The notes under the pieces: generated by a model | Databases searched by the model: none | What the model was told of the DNA's origin: nothing | What the model saw: the letters and a program-made list of their open reading frames with translations, nothing else | Program-made: the position numbers and the translations under genes | In this document: positions 25,158 to 36,605 of the stretch, piece after piece | How positions within the stretch are numbered: position 1 is the stretch's first letter | Layout: each line of letters begins with the position of its first letter | Assembly: GCA_030065175.1 (NCBI GenBank) | Contig: JASJDH010000005.1 | Location: 1 to 48,899, forward strand | Origin: Leptolyngbyaceae cyanobacterium MO_188.B28 | GTDB lineage: Bacteria; Cyanobacteriota; Cyanobacteriia; Phormidesmidales; Phormidesmidaceae | Direction: 5' to 3' | Length of the DNA stretch: 48,899 bases

Positions 25158-26546
25158 TTATGCAATTGCGTTAAGTTCCTTATCCTGGGAAGTCAACTCC
25201 AGTTGTTCCAGAAGGCCGATTAATTCTTGTTCAAACGTAACCTGAGCGCGATTGGTTCTACCGCCGACATATAGCCGCCCGTCACCCTCTAGCGCCCAAA
25301 CTTGAGAATGAGAAACGTAACTCATCATGACGCCAAGCATGAGGAGGCCAAATCCCAGATATACAACTGGAATCCCGGGATCTGACTTGATTTGTATCCC
25401 AGTGCTGCCGATCAACTGATCGACGGCCAGGATCGCTCCATTCACTTCAGTCGCCATTCCAGCCCGGACAGTCGACACCAGATTCCCATTATTGTCATAA
25501 ACCAGGAGGGTCCCCTGCAGATCTTGGGCAATCAAGGAAACACCCTCGCTAAAATCTGGCTTGGTCGGGGTCCAGGTTCCCCAGAACCGACCGCCTCCCT
25601 GGGTGTCGAGTAAAGCCATCGGAAACTGCAGCACTGGACTTTTGTTAATTCTCACTTTGACCGCTGCGATCGCCCAATCCGCCTGATATAAAGTGACGCC
25701 TTTATAGCGCAAAGGTTCGTTCACCCATATCGTTTTACGTTTGACCTCTTCCCCCGCCTGATCAAGCACCGAAAGATCCGAGTAAAACTGATCAATCGAC
25801 CCTTCAGGCGTGTAGTCAATCCAAAAGCGGTTGACCCGCACTGACCAATCTTGAGGAATTCTCCCCGCTGACCAAGGCCCTGCGTTAAAAACATTCGTGA
25901 TGCGAAAGGTTTCGCCGCTGGGGGTCATTTCCTGAGCCGTAAACCCCATCATGGATCCCATAATGGCGCCCAGCAGAATAATCAGCATGCTGGCATGAAC
26001 CAAAATTGGGCCAATTCTACCCGCTAGACCTTTCCGGGCATAGAGTTTGCCCTCTTCTTGAAATACTCGATACCGTTTCTCAATCAAACCCAGTTTAAGT
26101 TGGTCTAAGGTCAGATAGGACAACTCTGTACTGAGGGCGAGTTTCTGAAACTGGCGGGGTTGAGTATAGAATTTCCAGCGGCGGGCGGCTCTCAAGGCCG
26201 GAAACTGACGGGTGAAGGTACAGGCGGTGAGACTAGAGCCAAAAAGAATTAACAGCGCCAGAAACCACCAGGTCCGGTAGACATGATCCAGCCCCACAAT
26301 CAGCAATAGTTTCCAGGTCAAGAAACCAAATAGAGCCGGATCTTCTGGATAATTCGCCTGATAAAACGCCAGGGATTGCCCTTGCTCAATCACTGTCCCA
26401 GAAATGCTGAAAACCGCGATGGCGAGCAGAAGCAGGATCGCCAACCGCAAATCAGCTAACAACGGTAATAATTCCTGGCGAAAATAGCGCTGTGGCGCTT
26501 TCCACCAAAGAGATAGAGTGGATAAAAATGAGGTATCTGAAGTCAT
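25158..26546 (-). CDS. ccs1: Cytochrome c biogenesis protein Ccs1/CcsB (ResB family)
   Basis: Part of system II for attaching haem to c-type cytochromes on the lumenal side of the thylakoid; works with CcsA. It is 462 residues. Three N-terminal membrane helices surround [20 protein letters not shown] and [18 protein letters not shown], followed by a large lumenal domain with [18 protein letters not shown], the ResB signature. A last membrane helix ([20 protein letters not shown]) contains the conserved late His. Its ATG overlaps the stop of ccdA by one base (TAATG), which is strong evidence for translational coupling. CcsA is not in the window. Confidence 0.95.
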   Translation of the reverse strand: MTSDTSFLSTLSLWWKAPQRYFRQELLPLLADLRLAILLLLAIAVFSISGTVIEQGQSLAFYQANYPEDPALFGFLTWKLLLIVGLDHVYRTWWFLALLILFGSSLTACTFTRQFPALRAARRWKFYTQPRQFQKLALSTELSYLTLDQLKLGLIEKRYRVFQEEGKLYARKGLAGRIGPILVHASMLIILLGAIMGSMMGFTAQEMTPSGETFRITNVFNAGPWSAGRIPQDWSVRVNRFWIDYTPEGSIDQFYSDLSVLDQAGEEVKRKTIWVNEPLRYKGVTLYQADWAIAAVKVRINKSPVLQFPMALLDTQGGGRFWGTWTPTKPDFSEGVSLIAQDLQGTLLVYDNNGNLVSTVRAGMATEVNGAILAVDQLIGSTGIQIKSDPGIPVVYLGFGLLMLGVMMSYVSHSQVWALEGDGRLYVGGRTNRAQVTFEQELIGLLEQLELTSQDKELNAIA

Positions 26547-27289
26547 TAGAAACTTCCCGATGGGAAGAACCGAAATAGCAATGAGAATACGCCAAATCCT
26601 AGCAACAACGCTCCACTCGCTGGAGTAATCCAGCCAGACCAGCGCCGTAGCTCAAGGAGTTTCTTGATCGAAGCGGTGAAAGCGCCCGCCAAAACCAATG
26701 GAGCGACATAACCAACGGTGTACGCCAACAGTAAAGCCGCTCCCAGCAACGGATCGCTGGTTTTAGCAATCCACGCCAGCAATGTAGCCAGAACTGGCGT
26801 ACTACAAGGAGACGCCACCAGACCAAAGGTCAATCCCAACAAATATGATTTACTGCCTTGGGGCAAGTCCGCCGCCAGAAAGTCAGTTCCGCTAAAAGAC
26901 GGCAAGGTCAGTGGCAAAGCTTCTAATAGGTTTAAACCCATCAAAATAGCGATCACACTCACCACAATGGGCAAGCCAACGCCAATTTGTCCATAGACCG
27001 ACCCGAATACACCGGCAATCACCCCCAAACCAGCTAATGTGGTGGCTAAACCCAACGCAAACCAAGCGGACTGAACTGCTGCTTGGAAACGGCTCTTAGA
27101 TTCGTATGCTCCCATGTAGCCCACCGTGATGGGCAACATCGAGAGCATGCAGGGGGTCAAACTTGTCAGCAAACCCGCTAGACAGATAATCCCCACACTG
27201 ACCACGGACAAATGATCAAGCTGATTTCCCACCAAACTATTGGCTACTTGACTTAACTCATACAAACGAGTTTGGAAAGTTTCCCACAT
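26546..27289 (-). CDS. ccdA: Cytochrome c biogenesis protein CcdA
   Basis: Membrane thiol-reductant carrier that keeps apocytochrome cysteines reduced for haem attachment. The ATG at 27287-27289 gives 247 residues starting [12 protein letters not shown]; a TTG two codons earlier is also possible. The two redox cysteines sit in [11 protein letters not shown] and [11 protein letters not shown], as in the family. About six to seven membrane helices are seen. It is followed, with one base of overlap, by ccs1, so both act on the same pathway and are coupled. Confidence 0.95.
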   Translation of the reverse strand: MWETFQTRLYELSQVANSLVGNQLDHLSVVSVGIICLAGLLTSLTPCMLSMLPITVGYMGAYESKSRFQAAVQSAWFALGLATTLAGLGVIAGVFGSVYGQIGVGLPIVVSVIAILMGLNLLEALPLTLPSFSGTDFLAADLPQGSKSYLLGLTFGLVASPCSTPVLATLLAWIAKTSDPLLGAALLLAYTVGYVAPLVLAGAFTASIKKLLELRRWSGWITPASGALLLGFGVFSLLFRFFPSGSF

Positions 27290-27703
27290 AGACAAGCTAA
27301 TTCAACAAACGCTTGATACGCATAAGACTCACTTAAAGAGTACTTACAGGGACTGACGACTTGAAACGGGACGATTCAAACCAGATAGCCAATCAGCCAC
27401 TGCAGCGAAGAAGTCAAGACCTAACGCCGTCAGCACTGAGACTCAACTCTGATCACCGGCAACAGACAACTGCTCGCCTACTGCATCAAACCGCCTCACT
27501 TAAGTTGGCTCCCTTAAATAATTGTATCGAAGCTTGAAGAATCTCCCACCTTTGAGAAATAAGCCTAAGCCTTAAAGCCCCAAAAAACTGTGGATGGATG
27601 ATGGGTGTGGGATAGATTGTGGATTTTAGATTTTGGAGTTTGATTCCCCCAACTCCCCCAGCCCTTCCTTCTTTATCCTCCCCTGCTTTCCCTACCCCTC
27701 TAA
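27290..27703. other. Intergenic region ftsW-ccdA (414 bp) with low-complexity tract
   Basis: Upstream DNA of ccdA and the 3' side of ftsW. The part nearest ftsW is built of repetitive sequence: GTGGATTTTAGATTTTGGAG and a pyrimidine-rich tract of CCCCAACTCCCCCAG style, related to the purine tract at 8620-8680 read on the other strand. No RNA gene or frame is convincing. Confidence 0.5.
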
Positions 27704-29014
27704 CTACCCCAAAGAAGTCTCTCGCCGCCGCGATCGCCGTCTTCTTCGGGGGGAATAGGAGGTGGGCTGTAGAGGCACCACATCCGCTTCTCGACTTTCC
27801 CGAGCGACTCTAATAAGTAACGCCGCCGCCAATAAACTGGCGATGACTGAGTTGCCGCCATAGCTAAACAGAGGAAAAGGGAGACCCGTAGTGGGTAAAG
27901 CGCCCGTAGCGACGCCAATATTGAGCAGAGATTGCCCCACTAAAAGGACAGTTACCCCCACCGCCACTAATCGGTGGACAGGGTTAAGCGCTCTGATCGC
28001 CACAACCAAAGCTACAGTGGCGTATGCAGCCAGCATTAAGAGGAGCAATAAGCTGCCGACAAAGCCAAATTCCTCAGCATAGACCGCAAAGATAAAATCA
28101 GTATGTTGAATGGGTAAAGAGGCCTTCATCTGGGATAGTCCAAAGCCAGTGCCCAGAATGCCGCCCGACCCAATAGCCAACAAACTTTGTATCAATTGGT
28201 AGCCCGCCTCGCTTGGATCCGCCCAGGGATTCAGAAAAGAGATAATGCGCTGGCGCTGATAGGTTTTAAGGGTAATGCTCAATACCCCCAAGGTCACTCC
28301 GCAGACCGCAGCGCCGCCAAGATAGAGATAAGGCAATCCAGCGGCCAAAGCGATCAACCACAGAGTAATCCCGCAAATTGCCGCCGTACTCAGATTAGGC
28401 TGAGCCAAAATAGCCGCCAACACAAGCACAAAAATGCCAATCCAGGCTAAGCGAGTCAGCCATGATAGCCGATTCCACTGACCGAAAATTCGGGCCCCCT
28501 GTAACACTAAAAATGGCTTAATCCATTCAGAGGGTTGAATTAGAAATGAACCCAGCGGCAACCACCGAGTAGCGCCGTTAACGGTCACCCCAATATCCGG
28601 AATCAGCGTAACGCCAATTAATCCTAAAAACAGGATGACCGCTAACCCTGACAGTTTCAGAAGGTGATGGAGAGGAGAATTGACCAACAGATTGAAACAG
28701 ATCAATCCCAGGCAAATCCAGAATAACTGCCGCTTGAGATAGTAAAGTCCATCCTGCCAGTCAAGCAAGGCGACTGAGTAAGAAGCCGAAAACAGGATAA
28801 CGATCCCTACCAAAACCCATAGCAAAGTTAGCCAGCGAAGCAGCCTAGCCTCCAGAGCCCAGTCCTTCACTGAAGGGTCAAACAAGGGAATTAAACGACG
28901 GATATCCAAGAAATAACTGGCCACCTGGCGTAAAGTCAGCCGCCAGTATAGCGGAACTGTAGCGGATAGGGAGGGAGTTAGGGGCGCAAACGCTAATCGC
29001 TTAAACCAGCGCAA
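27704..29014 (-). CDS. ftsW: Cell division lipid II polymerase FtsW (SEDS family)
   Basis: Integral membrane glycosyltransferase that polymerises peptidoglycan at the septum with its partner penicillin-binding protein. It is up to 436 residues, with about ten helices. Signature parts are [66 protein letters not shown], and [19 protein letters not shown]. The C-tail is very basic (RRRRRSRRR). The start is uncertain: the TTG at 29014 overlaps the upstream apcB-like gene by 22 bp and lacks a ribosome site, while a TTG at residue 36 (28909), opening [13 protein letters not shown], agrees better with the family. Its place right behind a phycobiliprotein gene is unusual. Confidence 0.93.
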   Translation of the reverse strand: MRWFKRLAFAPLTPSLSATVPLYWRLTLRQVASYFLDIRRLIPLFDPSVKDWALEARLLRWLTLLWVLVGIVILFSASYSVALLDWQDGLYYLKRQLFWICLGLICFNLLVNSPLHHLLKLSGLAVILFLGLIGVTLIPDIGVTVNGATRWLPLGSFLIQPSEWIKPFLVLQGARIFGQWNRLSWLTRLAWIGIFVLVLAAILAQPNLSTAAICGITLWLIALAAGLPYLYLGGAAVCGVTLGVLSITLKTYQRQRIISFLNPWADPSEAGYQLIQSLLAIGSGGILGTGFGLSQMKASLPIQHTDFIFAVYAEEFGFVGSLLLLLMLAAYATVALVVAIRALNPVHRLVAVGVTVLLVGQSLLNIGVATGALPTTGLPFPLFSYGGNSVIASLLAAALLIRVARESREADVVPLQPTSYSPRRRRRSRRRETSLG

Positions 29015-29481
29015 ATATAGTCAAAATAAATGGCCATTTCTTGACCGGCTTCATCCCCTAACAAATCAACAGTGACAGACTTCATCGCTTGTATAGCCGA
29101 CACAGTCGCATCAACAGGAACGCCCAAGGACTGATAGGTCTCCTTGAGCCCGTTCAGGACTCGCTCGTCCAAAATTGAAGCATCTCCCGCTAGCATGGCG
29201 TAGGTAGCATACCGAAGGAAATAATCCAAATCACGAATGCACGCTGCATAGCGACGTGTCGTAGACAATTGACCGCCTGGACGAGTGACCTCTGCAGCGG
29301 AAAAAGATCGGGCCACCGCGCCCTTAACGATATCAGCCGCATTGGCATTAATGCTCTTCGCCGCTGATATCCGAAATTCACCCGTTTGAAAATAGCTCGT
29401 CAGAGTCGCCAAAGCAGCTCCATCAAGATACTGACATTGAGCATCAGAAGCGTTAATAACAGCAGTAACAGCGTCTTGCAT
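28993..29481 (-). CDS. Allophycocyanin beta-subunit paralogue
   Basis: Phycobiliprotein of the phycobilisome core, 162 residues, the length of ApcB (161). The ATG at 29479-29481 gives [10 protein letters not shown], the ApcB opening, with AAGGAAG before it. The chromophore cysteine is Cys81 in [20 protein letters not shown], and [20 protein letters not shown] is retained. Position 71, the Asn that is gamma-N-methylated in ApcB, CpcB and ApcF, is Gln here (RPGGQL). The region 35-65 ([30 protein letters not shown]) departs more from ApcB. It stands alone, without apcA or apcC, so it is a paralogue rather than the core operon gene. A role in a special core or in light acclimation is inference. 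Confidence 0.88.
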   Translation of the reverse strand: MQDAVTAVINASDAQCQYLDGAALATLTSYFQTGEFRISAAKSINANAADIVKGAVARSFSAAEVTRPGGQLSTTRRYAACIRDLDYFLRYATYAMLAGDASILDERVLNGLKETYQSLGVPVDATVSAIQAMKSVTVDLLGDEAGQEMAIYFDYICAGLSD

Positions 29482-30218
29482 GATTTTTGCTTCCTTAAAA
29501 GGCAATTAAAATTTAATAACACACTGCTCTAAGCGGAAAGATCTACATCTGTAGTCACATCCGCGACAGCATTACGACTAATCCCTGCCAAAGTTACATC
29601 TTCAACTGTTCAAGCCAGCTCACAGCAGCATCCAAAGGGGAAGGCGCAAAATTACACAAAAAAGTTGATCAATCGTCACCTCGAAACTAAACCCCTGATG
29701 GGAAAAAAAATCAATCAGAATGACTCACGTCTTATTGACTATCCAGACTTTTGTCATTATTCTCGGGTATTCCGACAACAATGCCTAGACCTTTTGTAAT
29801 ATTCCGTAATATCACCAGTCTCTCTGTTATCGCGTTTAGGGAATCCGTCTAGGGGATCAGCCAGTCAAATCATTCGCATCTTTGCATTCGTATCTTTAGC
29901 CCCCGTCGATTTAACCTCAATACCGCTGTTTGAGTAAAGCCGTTTGAGTATGGAGCGCCCTCTGGCGAAACAATATGAGCCGTGACCAGCTGCAGCAAAA
30001 GAGTACTGATTGTTCAAAATCTCTGCAAACCCACAAAAAATGCGGCTTCCCCAAAAACAGGCAAATTTTCTAAAAAATGGGACATTTTTGGGCCAAAAAC
30101 TATCCAAAAGAAGTCAATGCCTATTTTCGAACTCCATTAAGTATTATTACCTTCGCGTGATATGATGAGCCTCAGCTTAACTTAAGCAAGTGAACTATCG
30201 AGGCTAGTTTTCTGAACA
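29482..30218. other. Large divergent intergenic region apcB-like / atp operon (737 bp)
   Basis: Holds the promoters of both directions. ATATT-CCGT-AATAT at about 29802-29816 is a short inverted repeat with GTAATAT repeated directly. GTTTGAGTA occurs twice (29929 and 29943). A TATGAT at 30161-30166 is a possible -10 box for the atp operon, but no matching -35 box is clear. An 80-codon minus-strand frame at 29865-30107 starts with TTG and has no ribosome site; I do not accept it. Confidence 0.5.
30161..30166 (+). promoter_or_regulatory. Possible -10 box of the atp operon
   Basis: TATGAT lies 53 bp before the first atp start codon. No good -35 element is seen 16-18 bp upstream, as is common in cyanobacterial promoters. 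Confidence 0.3.
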
Positions 30219-30650
30219 GTGGACTCGTCAAACGAGTATCAGGAAGATCCATCCATCGTAGAAAATTCCGAGTCTAGTGGTTTGCCGCCGGAGCCAGATT
30301 CTTCTATGCAGGAGTACGCTCAGCTGCAGCGAGAGTTGCTCATGGCGACTCTAGTAATCGCGGGAATTGTATTTTTCTCCACATGGATTTTTTATACTCT
30401 CAACACCGCTCTAAACTATGTCATTGGAGCATGCACTGGTGTGGTTTACTTGAAATTGTTGGCTAGAAATGTTGAGCAGCTAGGCAGGGAAAAGGAGAAG
30501 GTAGGCAAAAGCCAACTTGCTTTGTTTGTTGGACTGATTATAGTGGCCTCTCAATTGGATCAGCTACAAATCATCCCTATTTTCTTCGGATTTCTTACAT
30601 ATAAGGCTGCTGTCATCGTCTACATGGTCAAAACCTTGTTCGACGTCTAG
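30219..30650 (+). CDS. atp1: ATP synthase subunit I (Atp1)
   Basis: Small membrane protein encoded first in bacterial and cyanobacterial atp operons; its relatives help c-ring assembly. It is 143 residues from the GTG at 30219, or 114 from an ATG at 30306 ([12 protein letters not shown]). An acidic N-terminus ([18 protein letters not shown]) precedes four hydrophobic segments: [53 protein letters not shown] and [13 protein letters not shown]. The pattern [18 protein letters not shown] and the last helix are typical of Atp1. It is immediately followed by atpB. Confidence 0.9.
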   Translation: MDSSNEYQEDPSIVENSESSGLPPEPDSSMQEYAQLQRELLMATLVIAGIVFFSTWIFYTLNTALNYVIGACTGVVYLKLLARNVEQLGREKEKVGKSQLALFVGLIIVASQLDQLQIIPIFFGFLTYKAAVIVYMVKTLFDV

Positions 30651-30741
30651 CTTGCTTTTTCATTCTATCGAGATAGCTTTATCTTGCAAGTTTCCATGCC
30701 TCCAATGCCTCATCAACCTGACTGAATTTGAGGATGCTAAG

Positions 30742-31470
30742 TTGCTGGACATCTTTAACACCTTCACTCTGGCTGAGTTAGAAGTCGGTCATCATTTTTA
30801 TTGGCGACTAGGCGGTCTTCAACTCCATGGCCAGGTTTTTATGACCTCCTGGATCGTGATTGGGCTGCTTCTGATTGCTTCGCTCATTGCGACCCGTAAT
30901 GTCCAGAGGGTGCCTCAGGGAATGCAAAACTTCATGGAATATGCCTTGGAGTTTGTTCGAGATATCGCCAAAAACCAGCTTGGTGAGAAGGAATACCGTC
31001 CCTGGGTTCCGTTTATCGGCACATTGTTTTTATTCATTTTTGTTTCCAACTGGTCCGGCGCTTTAGTTCCCTGGCGGCTTATTGAAATTCCAGAAGGGGA
31101 GCTCGCTGCTCCGACGGGCGACATTAACACAACGGTTGCATTGGCGTTGCTAACTTCGCTTGCCTATTTTTATGCAGGCTTTAGTCGCCGGGGTCTGGGG
31201 TATTTCGCCAAATATATTGAGCCCACGCCCATTTTGCTGCCGATTGCAATTTTGGAAGATTTCACCAAGCCCCTTTCACTCAGTTTCCGTTTGTTCGGAA
31301 ATATTCTGGCGGATGAGTTGGTGGTGGCGGTATTAGTTTTACTAGTGCCCCTGTTTATTCCGCTGCCTGTAATGATGTTGGGTTTGTTTACCAGTGCGAT
31401 TCAAGCTTTAGTGTTTGCTACACTGGCGGCTGCCTACATTCATGAAGCTCTGGAAGGGCACGGTGAGTAA
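30742..31470 (+). CDS. atpB: ATP synthase subunit a
   Basis: Stator subunit that forms the proton path against the c-ring. The frame is open from a TTG at 30652, but the TTG at 30742, with GAGGAT 8 bp upstream, gives 242 residues starting [19 protein letters not shown], as in the family. Key parts are [32 protein letters not shown], and [23 protein letters not shown], which contains the essential Arg of subunit a. It belongs to the operon between atp1 and atpE. The weak TTG start may lower its expression against subunit c (inference). Confidence 0.92.
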   Translation: MLDIFNTFTLAELEVGHHFYWRLGGLQLHGQVFMTSWIVIGLLLIASLIATRNVQRVPQGMQNFMEYALEFVRDIAKNQLGEKEYRPWVPFIGTLFLFIFVSNWSGALVPWRLIEIPEGELAAPTGDINTTVALALLTSLAYFYAGFSRRGLGYFAKYIEPTPILLPIAILEDFTKPLSLSFRLFGNILADELVVAVLVLLVPLFIPLPVMMLGLFTSAIQALVFATLAAAYIHEALEGHGE

Positions 31471-31575
31471 GGGAGCTAGGAACATTCCTGAAAGCTCTCA
31501 GCTCTCACTATAGTCGCTCATCGGCTCTCGCCGCCGACTTGAAGCATTGTACAGGTTCGTTACAGTCATTAACTC

Positions 31576-31934
<359 letters not shown>

Positions 31935-31947
31935 CAATTGGGGCTTA

Positions 31948-31975
31948 GTAGAGGCGTTGCACGCAACGTCTCTAC
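31948..31975 (+). repeat. Palindromic repeat hairpin between atpE and atpF2
   Basis: GTAGAGGCGTTGC (31948-31960) and GCAACGTCTCTAC (31963-31975) form a 13-pair stem with one G-T pair and a 2-nt gap. The GTAGAGACGTTGC-type palindrome is a known dispersed repeat style in cyanobacterial genomes; here it sits 13 bp after the atpE stop. Confidence 0.7.
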
Positions 31976-32089
31976 AGTCATCAATTTATCCACTCTAAAG
32001 TTCTAGTCCCTAGCTTGTTTAGCGGCTTTGTTTCTGAATAGGTGGATCTTTGGAATGAGGCGAATCGATTGGGGTCAAGGAGATAGATA

Positions 32090-32518
32090 ATGTTTGATTT
32101 CGATGCAACTTTACCCTTGATGGCGCTCCAGTTTGTGCTGTTAACGCTGGTTCTGAATGCAGTCTTCTATAAGCCCTTGACTAAGGCTATTGACGAGCGG
32201 GAAGACTATATCCGGACAGGCAGCACCGACGCTGCAGAACGGTTGGCCAAGGCTGAACGTTTAGCTAAGCAGTACGAGCAAGAACTCGCGGAAAGCCGAA
32301 AGCAGTCCCAGGCGATTATTACCGCAGCTCAAGCTGAAGCCCAGAAAATCGTTGCTCAGCAGATTACTGAGGCGCAACAAGAGGCGCAGAGTCAACGTGA
32401 GCAAGCTCAAAGGGAATTGGATCAGCAAAAGCAGGAGGCTATGACTTCTCTGGAACAGCAGGTTGAAGCGCTAAGCCAACAAATTTTTGAAAAGCTTCTG
32501 GGCTCTCAGTTGGCATAG
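32090..32518 (+). CDS. atpF2: ATP synthase subunit b'
   Basis: One of the two different peripheral-stalk subunits of photosynthetic ATP synthases, 142 residues, named atpG in the classical cyanobacterial operon naming. It starts [20 protein letters not shown], one membrane helix, followed by [16 protein letters not shown], then a long charged coiled coil ([20 protein letters not shown]) to the end. AAGGAGATAGATA precedes the ATG. It pairs with subunit b encoded next. Confidence 0.95.
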   Translation: MFDFDATLPLMALQFVLLTLVLNAVFYKPLTKAIDEREDYIRTGSTDAAERLAKAERLAKQYEQELAESRKQSQAIITAAQAEAQKIVAQQITEAQQEAQSQREQAQRELDQQKQEAMTSLEQQVEALSQQIFEKLLGSQLA

Positions 32519-32582
32519 ACGAGGTTCAGTCCTCACTTTTGCAGAGGCGTAGACGCAGGAACTTGAAAATATCAATGCAGTT

Positions 32583-33116
32583 ATGAGTATCATTGGGACT
32601 TCTTTATTGCTTGCAACGGAGGAAGGTGGCTTTGGTCTAAATTTCAATCTTCTAGAGACCAATCTCATCAACCTGACTATTCTGATTGGATTACTCGTTT
32701 ACCTTGGACGGAATGTTTTAGGTAACGTTATGGCTGAACGTCGCCTCACAATCGAGACAGCCATTCTAGAAGTAGAAAAGCGCCAGAAAGATGCTGCTGC
32801 GGCTTTAGCGGAACAGCAACAGCTCTTGACTGAAGCTCAGTCCTCAGCGGCCAAAATTAAAGCAGAGGCGGAGGCGCGTTCACAGGTTGTCAGAGCGGAT
32901 ATCCTAGCTCAAGCTGAGCGGGAAATTCAGCGAATGAAGCTCGATGCTGCTAAAGACCTCAGCTCTCAACGAGAAAAGGTTATTAAAGAGTTGCGTCAGC
33001 AAGTGGCGGCTTTGGCAATGCAAAAAGTTGAATCACAGCTTCGAGATCAAATTGATGATTCACTGCAGCAAAGGCTGATTGATCAAAGTATCGTTCTGTT
33101 GGGAGGTCGTTCGTGA
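32583..33116 (+). CDS. atpF: ATP synthase subunit b
   Basis: Second peripheral-stalk subunit, 177 residues. The membrane segment is LINLTILIGLLVYLGRNVLG at about 27-46, and the rest is a coiled-coil arm (EVEKRQKDAAAALAEQQQ). ATP synthase delta binds the distal end. The stop overlaps the atpH start (GTGA), which indicates translational coupling. Confidence 0.96.
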   Translation: MSIIGTSLLLATEEGGFGLNFNLLETNLINLTILIGLLVYLGRNVLGNVMAERRLTIETAILEVEKRQKDAAAALAEQQQLLTEAQSSAAKIKAEAEARSQVVRADILAQAEREIQRMKLDAAKDLSSQREKVIKELRQQVAALAMQKVESQLRDQIDDSLQQRLIDQSIVLLGGRS

Positions 33117-33670
33117 GAGATAGTATCGTAACTTCAGAGATACTGGCTCCCTATGCGCAAGCGCTTATGTCTCTGGCGGAGTCTCATCAGTTAACGGAGC
33201 GCTTTGGTCAAGATGTTGGTTTTCTGCTTGAGCTGCTTGACAGTTCGGATGAACTTCATGAGTTTTTGGCCAGTCCTCTAGTGCAGGCAGAGCCTAAGAA
33301 AGCCGTTTTGCGGCAAGTTTCAGGCGAACAGGTGCATGAGTACGTCCTCCGATTTTTGATGATTTTAGTGGATCGGGGACGGATCATTTTCCTGGAGGGT
33401 ATTTGTAAGCAGTATCAAGAATTGCTTCGTAAGCTGAATCAGATAGTGCTAGCGGAAGTGAAGTCGGCGGTTGAACTGTCTGACGCTCAGAAAGACGCAA
33501 TCCGTCAGCGCGTGATTGATATCACAGGCGCTCGACAGGTTGAGTTGGCCACCAGTCTTGATAGTGAGTTGATTGGGGGCGTGATTATCAAAGTCGGCTC
33601 CCAGATTATTGATGCTAGCCTGCGTGGACAACTTCGGCGAATTGGCATGCAGCTTAGCAGCGCGGCTTAG
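33113..33670 (+). CDS. atpH: ATP synthase subunit delta
   Basis: Joins the stator stalk to the top of F1; named atpD in the classical cyanobacterial operon. It is 185 residues. N-terminal helical domain (APYAQALMSLAESHQLTERF) and C-terminal domain ending LIGGVIIKVGSQIIDASLRGQ, the family signature. It starts with GTG, overlapping the atpF stop by 4 bp, so translation is probably coupled. A 147-bp gap with a repeated AGCCCTGAGTTT follows. Confidence 0.96.
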   Translation: MRDSIVTSEILAPYAQALMSLAESHQLTERFGQDVGFLLELLDSSDELHEFLASPLVQAEPKKAVLRQVSGEQVHEYVLRFLMILVDRGRIIFLEGICKQYQELLRKLNQIVLAEVKSAVELSDAQKDAIRQRVIDITGARQVELATSLDSELIGGVIIKVGSQIIDASLRGQLRRIGMQLSSAA

Positions 33671-33686
33671 ATTTAACGATTTGACA

Positions 33687-33724
33687 AGCCCTGAGTTTCA
33701 AAAATCTGCAGTAGCCCTGAGTTT
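33687..33724. repeat. 12-bp direct repeat between atpH and atpA
   Basis: AGCCCTGAGTTT occurs at 33687-33698 and 33713-33724 with a 26-bp period, in the gap before atpA. The palindrome CAATTAATTG lies just downstream. Confidence 0.7.
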
Positions 33725-33772
33725 TTAATCAATTAATTGAAACAAATCGCTAACGACTAAACCGCAGACTGA

Positions 33773-35332
<1,560 letters not shown>

Positions 35333-35349
35333 GGAGATGAGCTGTACGA

Positions 35350-35392
35350 TATCGGTTGTTAGCGAATAGCTTACCTGGGCTGACAACCGATA
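35350..35392 (+). promoter_or_regulatory. 10-bp inverted repeat between atpA and the gamma gene
   Basis: TATCGGTTGT (35350-35359) is exactly complementary to ACAACCGATA (35383-35392); the loop is 23 nt. It begins 18 bp after the atpA stop and ends 27 bp before the next start. Confidence 0.55.
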
Positions 35393-35418
35393 GCGGCTAG
35401 CTGAGTGAAATAAAAATT

Positions 35419-36366
35419 ATGCCTAATCTAAAGTTCGTTCGCGATCGCATCAAGTCGGTCAAAAATACTCGTAAGATTACCGAAGCTATGCGCTTGGTAG
35501 CCGCTGCTAAAGTACGTCGAGCCCAAGAACAAGTCACGGCGACGCGTCCATTTGCAGATCGGCTGGCTCAGGTGCTTTACGGTCTCCAATCTCGACTGAA
35601 GTTTGAGGACGCCGACTTGCCGTTGTTGAAAAAGCGGCAAATCGAGAATGTTGGATTGTTGGTTATTTCGGGCGATCGAGGTTTGTGCGGCGGCTACAAC
35701 ACCAATGTTATCCGTCGGGCCGAAAACCGCGCCAAAGAATTAACCGCTGAGGGTGTTGGATACAAATACATCCTGGTGGGACGCAAAGCCGATCAATATT
35801 TTCGGCGGCGCAATCAACCCATTGACGCTAATTTCACAGGTTTGGAACAAATTCCAACGGCGGTCGAAGCCAACCAAATCGCCGATGAGTTACTCTCCCT
35901 GTTTCTCTCCGAAACGGTGGATCGGGTGGAATTGGTTTATACTCGATTCGTTTCTTTGGTCAGCTCAAGGCCCGTTATCCAGACCTTACTGCCTCTAGAT
36001 CCTCAAGGTTTAGAAGCTACAGACGATGAAATTTTCCGTCTGACTACCCGCGGCGGCGAGTTTCGGGTAGAGCGGGAGAAGATAGAAACTCCGGTGCAGA
36101 GTTTACCGCGAGACATGATCTTTGAACAGGATCCTGTCCAAATTTTGAATGCGCTGTTACCCCTATACCTGAACAATCAAATTCTAAGGGCTTTACAGGA
36201 AGCCGCAGCCAGCGAACTGGCGGCCCGGATGACAGCGATGAACAGCGCCAGTGAAAACGCTAGCGAGATGGTTAAGAGCCTCACCCTGGATTACAACAAG
36301 GCCCGTCAGGCAGCTATTACCCAAGAGATTCTGGAAGTCGTTGGCGGGGCGGAAGCACTCGGTTAA
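35419..36366 (+). CDS. atpG: ATP synthase subunit gamma
   Basis: Central rotor shaft of F1, 315 residues; called atpC in the classical cyanobacterial operon. The N-terminal helix has [20 protein letters not shown], and the C-terminus [20 protein letters not shown], both conserved. The middle has the photosynthetic insertion ([20 protein letters not shown]) without the chloroplast redox cysteine pair, as in other cyanobacteria; thus no thioredoxin switch is expected. The last gene of the operon, followed by a strong terminator. Confidence 0.97.
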   Translation: MPNLKFVRDRIKSVKNTRKITEAMRLVAAAKVRRAQEQVTATRPFADRLAQVLYGLQSRLKFEDADLPLLKKRQIENVGLLVISGDRGLCGGYNTNVIRRAENRAKELTAEGVGYKYILVGRKADQYFRRRNQPIDANFTGLEQIPTAVEANQIADELLSLFLSETVDRVELVYTRFVSLVSSRPVIQTLLPLDPQGLEATDDEIFRLTTRGGEFRVEREKIETPVQSLPRDMIFEQDPVQILNALLPLYLNNQILRALQEAAASELAARMTAMNSASENASEMVKSLTLDYNKARQAAITQEILEVVGGAEALG

Positions 36367-36445
36367 TCCAGTTTTCGGTTGTGAAAATCAGAGTCAAGAC
36401 AATTAGAGTCAATTAGACTGCAATTTCTAATTTCTAAGTCTATCT

Positions 36446-36486
36446 GCGGCAGGGCGGCACAGTGCTACCCCTGTCGCTTTTTTTTG
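36446..36486 (+). terminator. Intrinsic terminator of the atp operon
   Basis: GCGGCAGGG (36446-36454) pairs with CCCTGTCGC (36469-36477), nine pairs with one G-T, followed at once by nine T (36478-36486). It lies 80 bp after the gamma stop. Confidence 0.9.
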
Positions 36487-36605
36487 ACCGATCAGTTTTT
36501 TTTGATCAATCAAGTCATGCCCCCCCTCTCCGGACCTCCCAAAAGATGAAACCGATCTGGGCCGAATCCGCCGAATCCGCCTTAGCGGTCGGGTGACCGT
36601 CACTC

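Noticed and set aside
29865-30107. 80-codon minus-strand frame between the apcB-like gene and the atp operon
   Set aside because: It starts with TTG, has no ribosome site, is rich in Phe, Cys and Ser, and overlaps short direct repeats. No family is recognised.
30652-30741. Upstream in-frame extension of subunit a
   Set aside because: The residues do not resemble the family, and the later TTG has a better ribosome site; it remains a possible alternative.
36487-36530. Second T-rich hairpin-like stretch after the atp terminator (GATCAGTTTTTTTTGATC)
   Set aside because: The paired arms are only 5 bp and the T-run lies in the loop; it is not a terminator on either strand.
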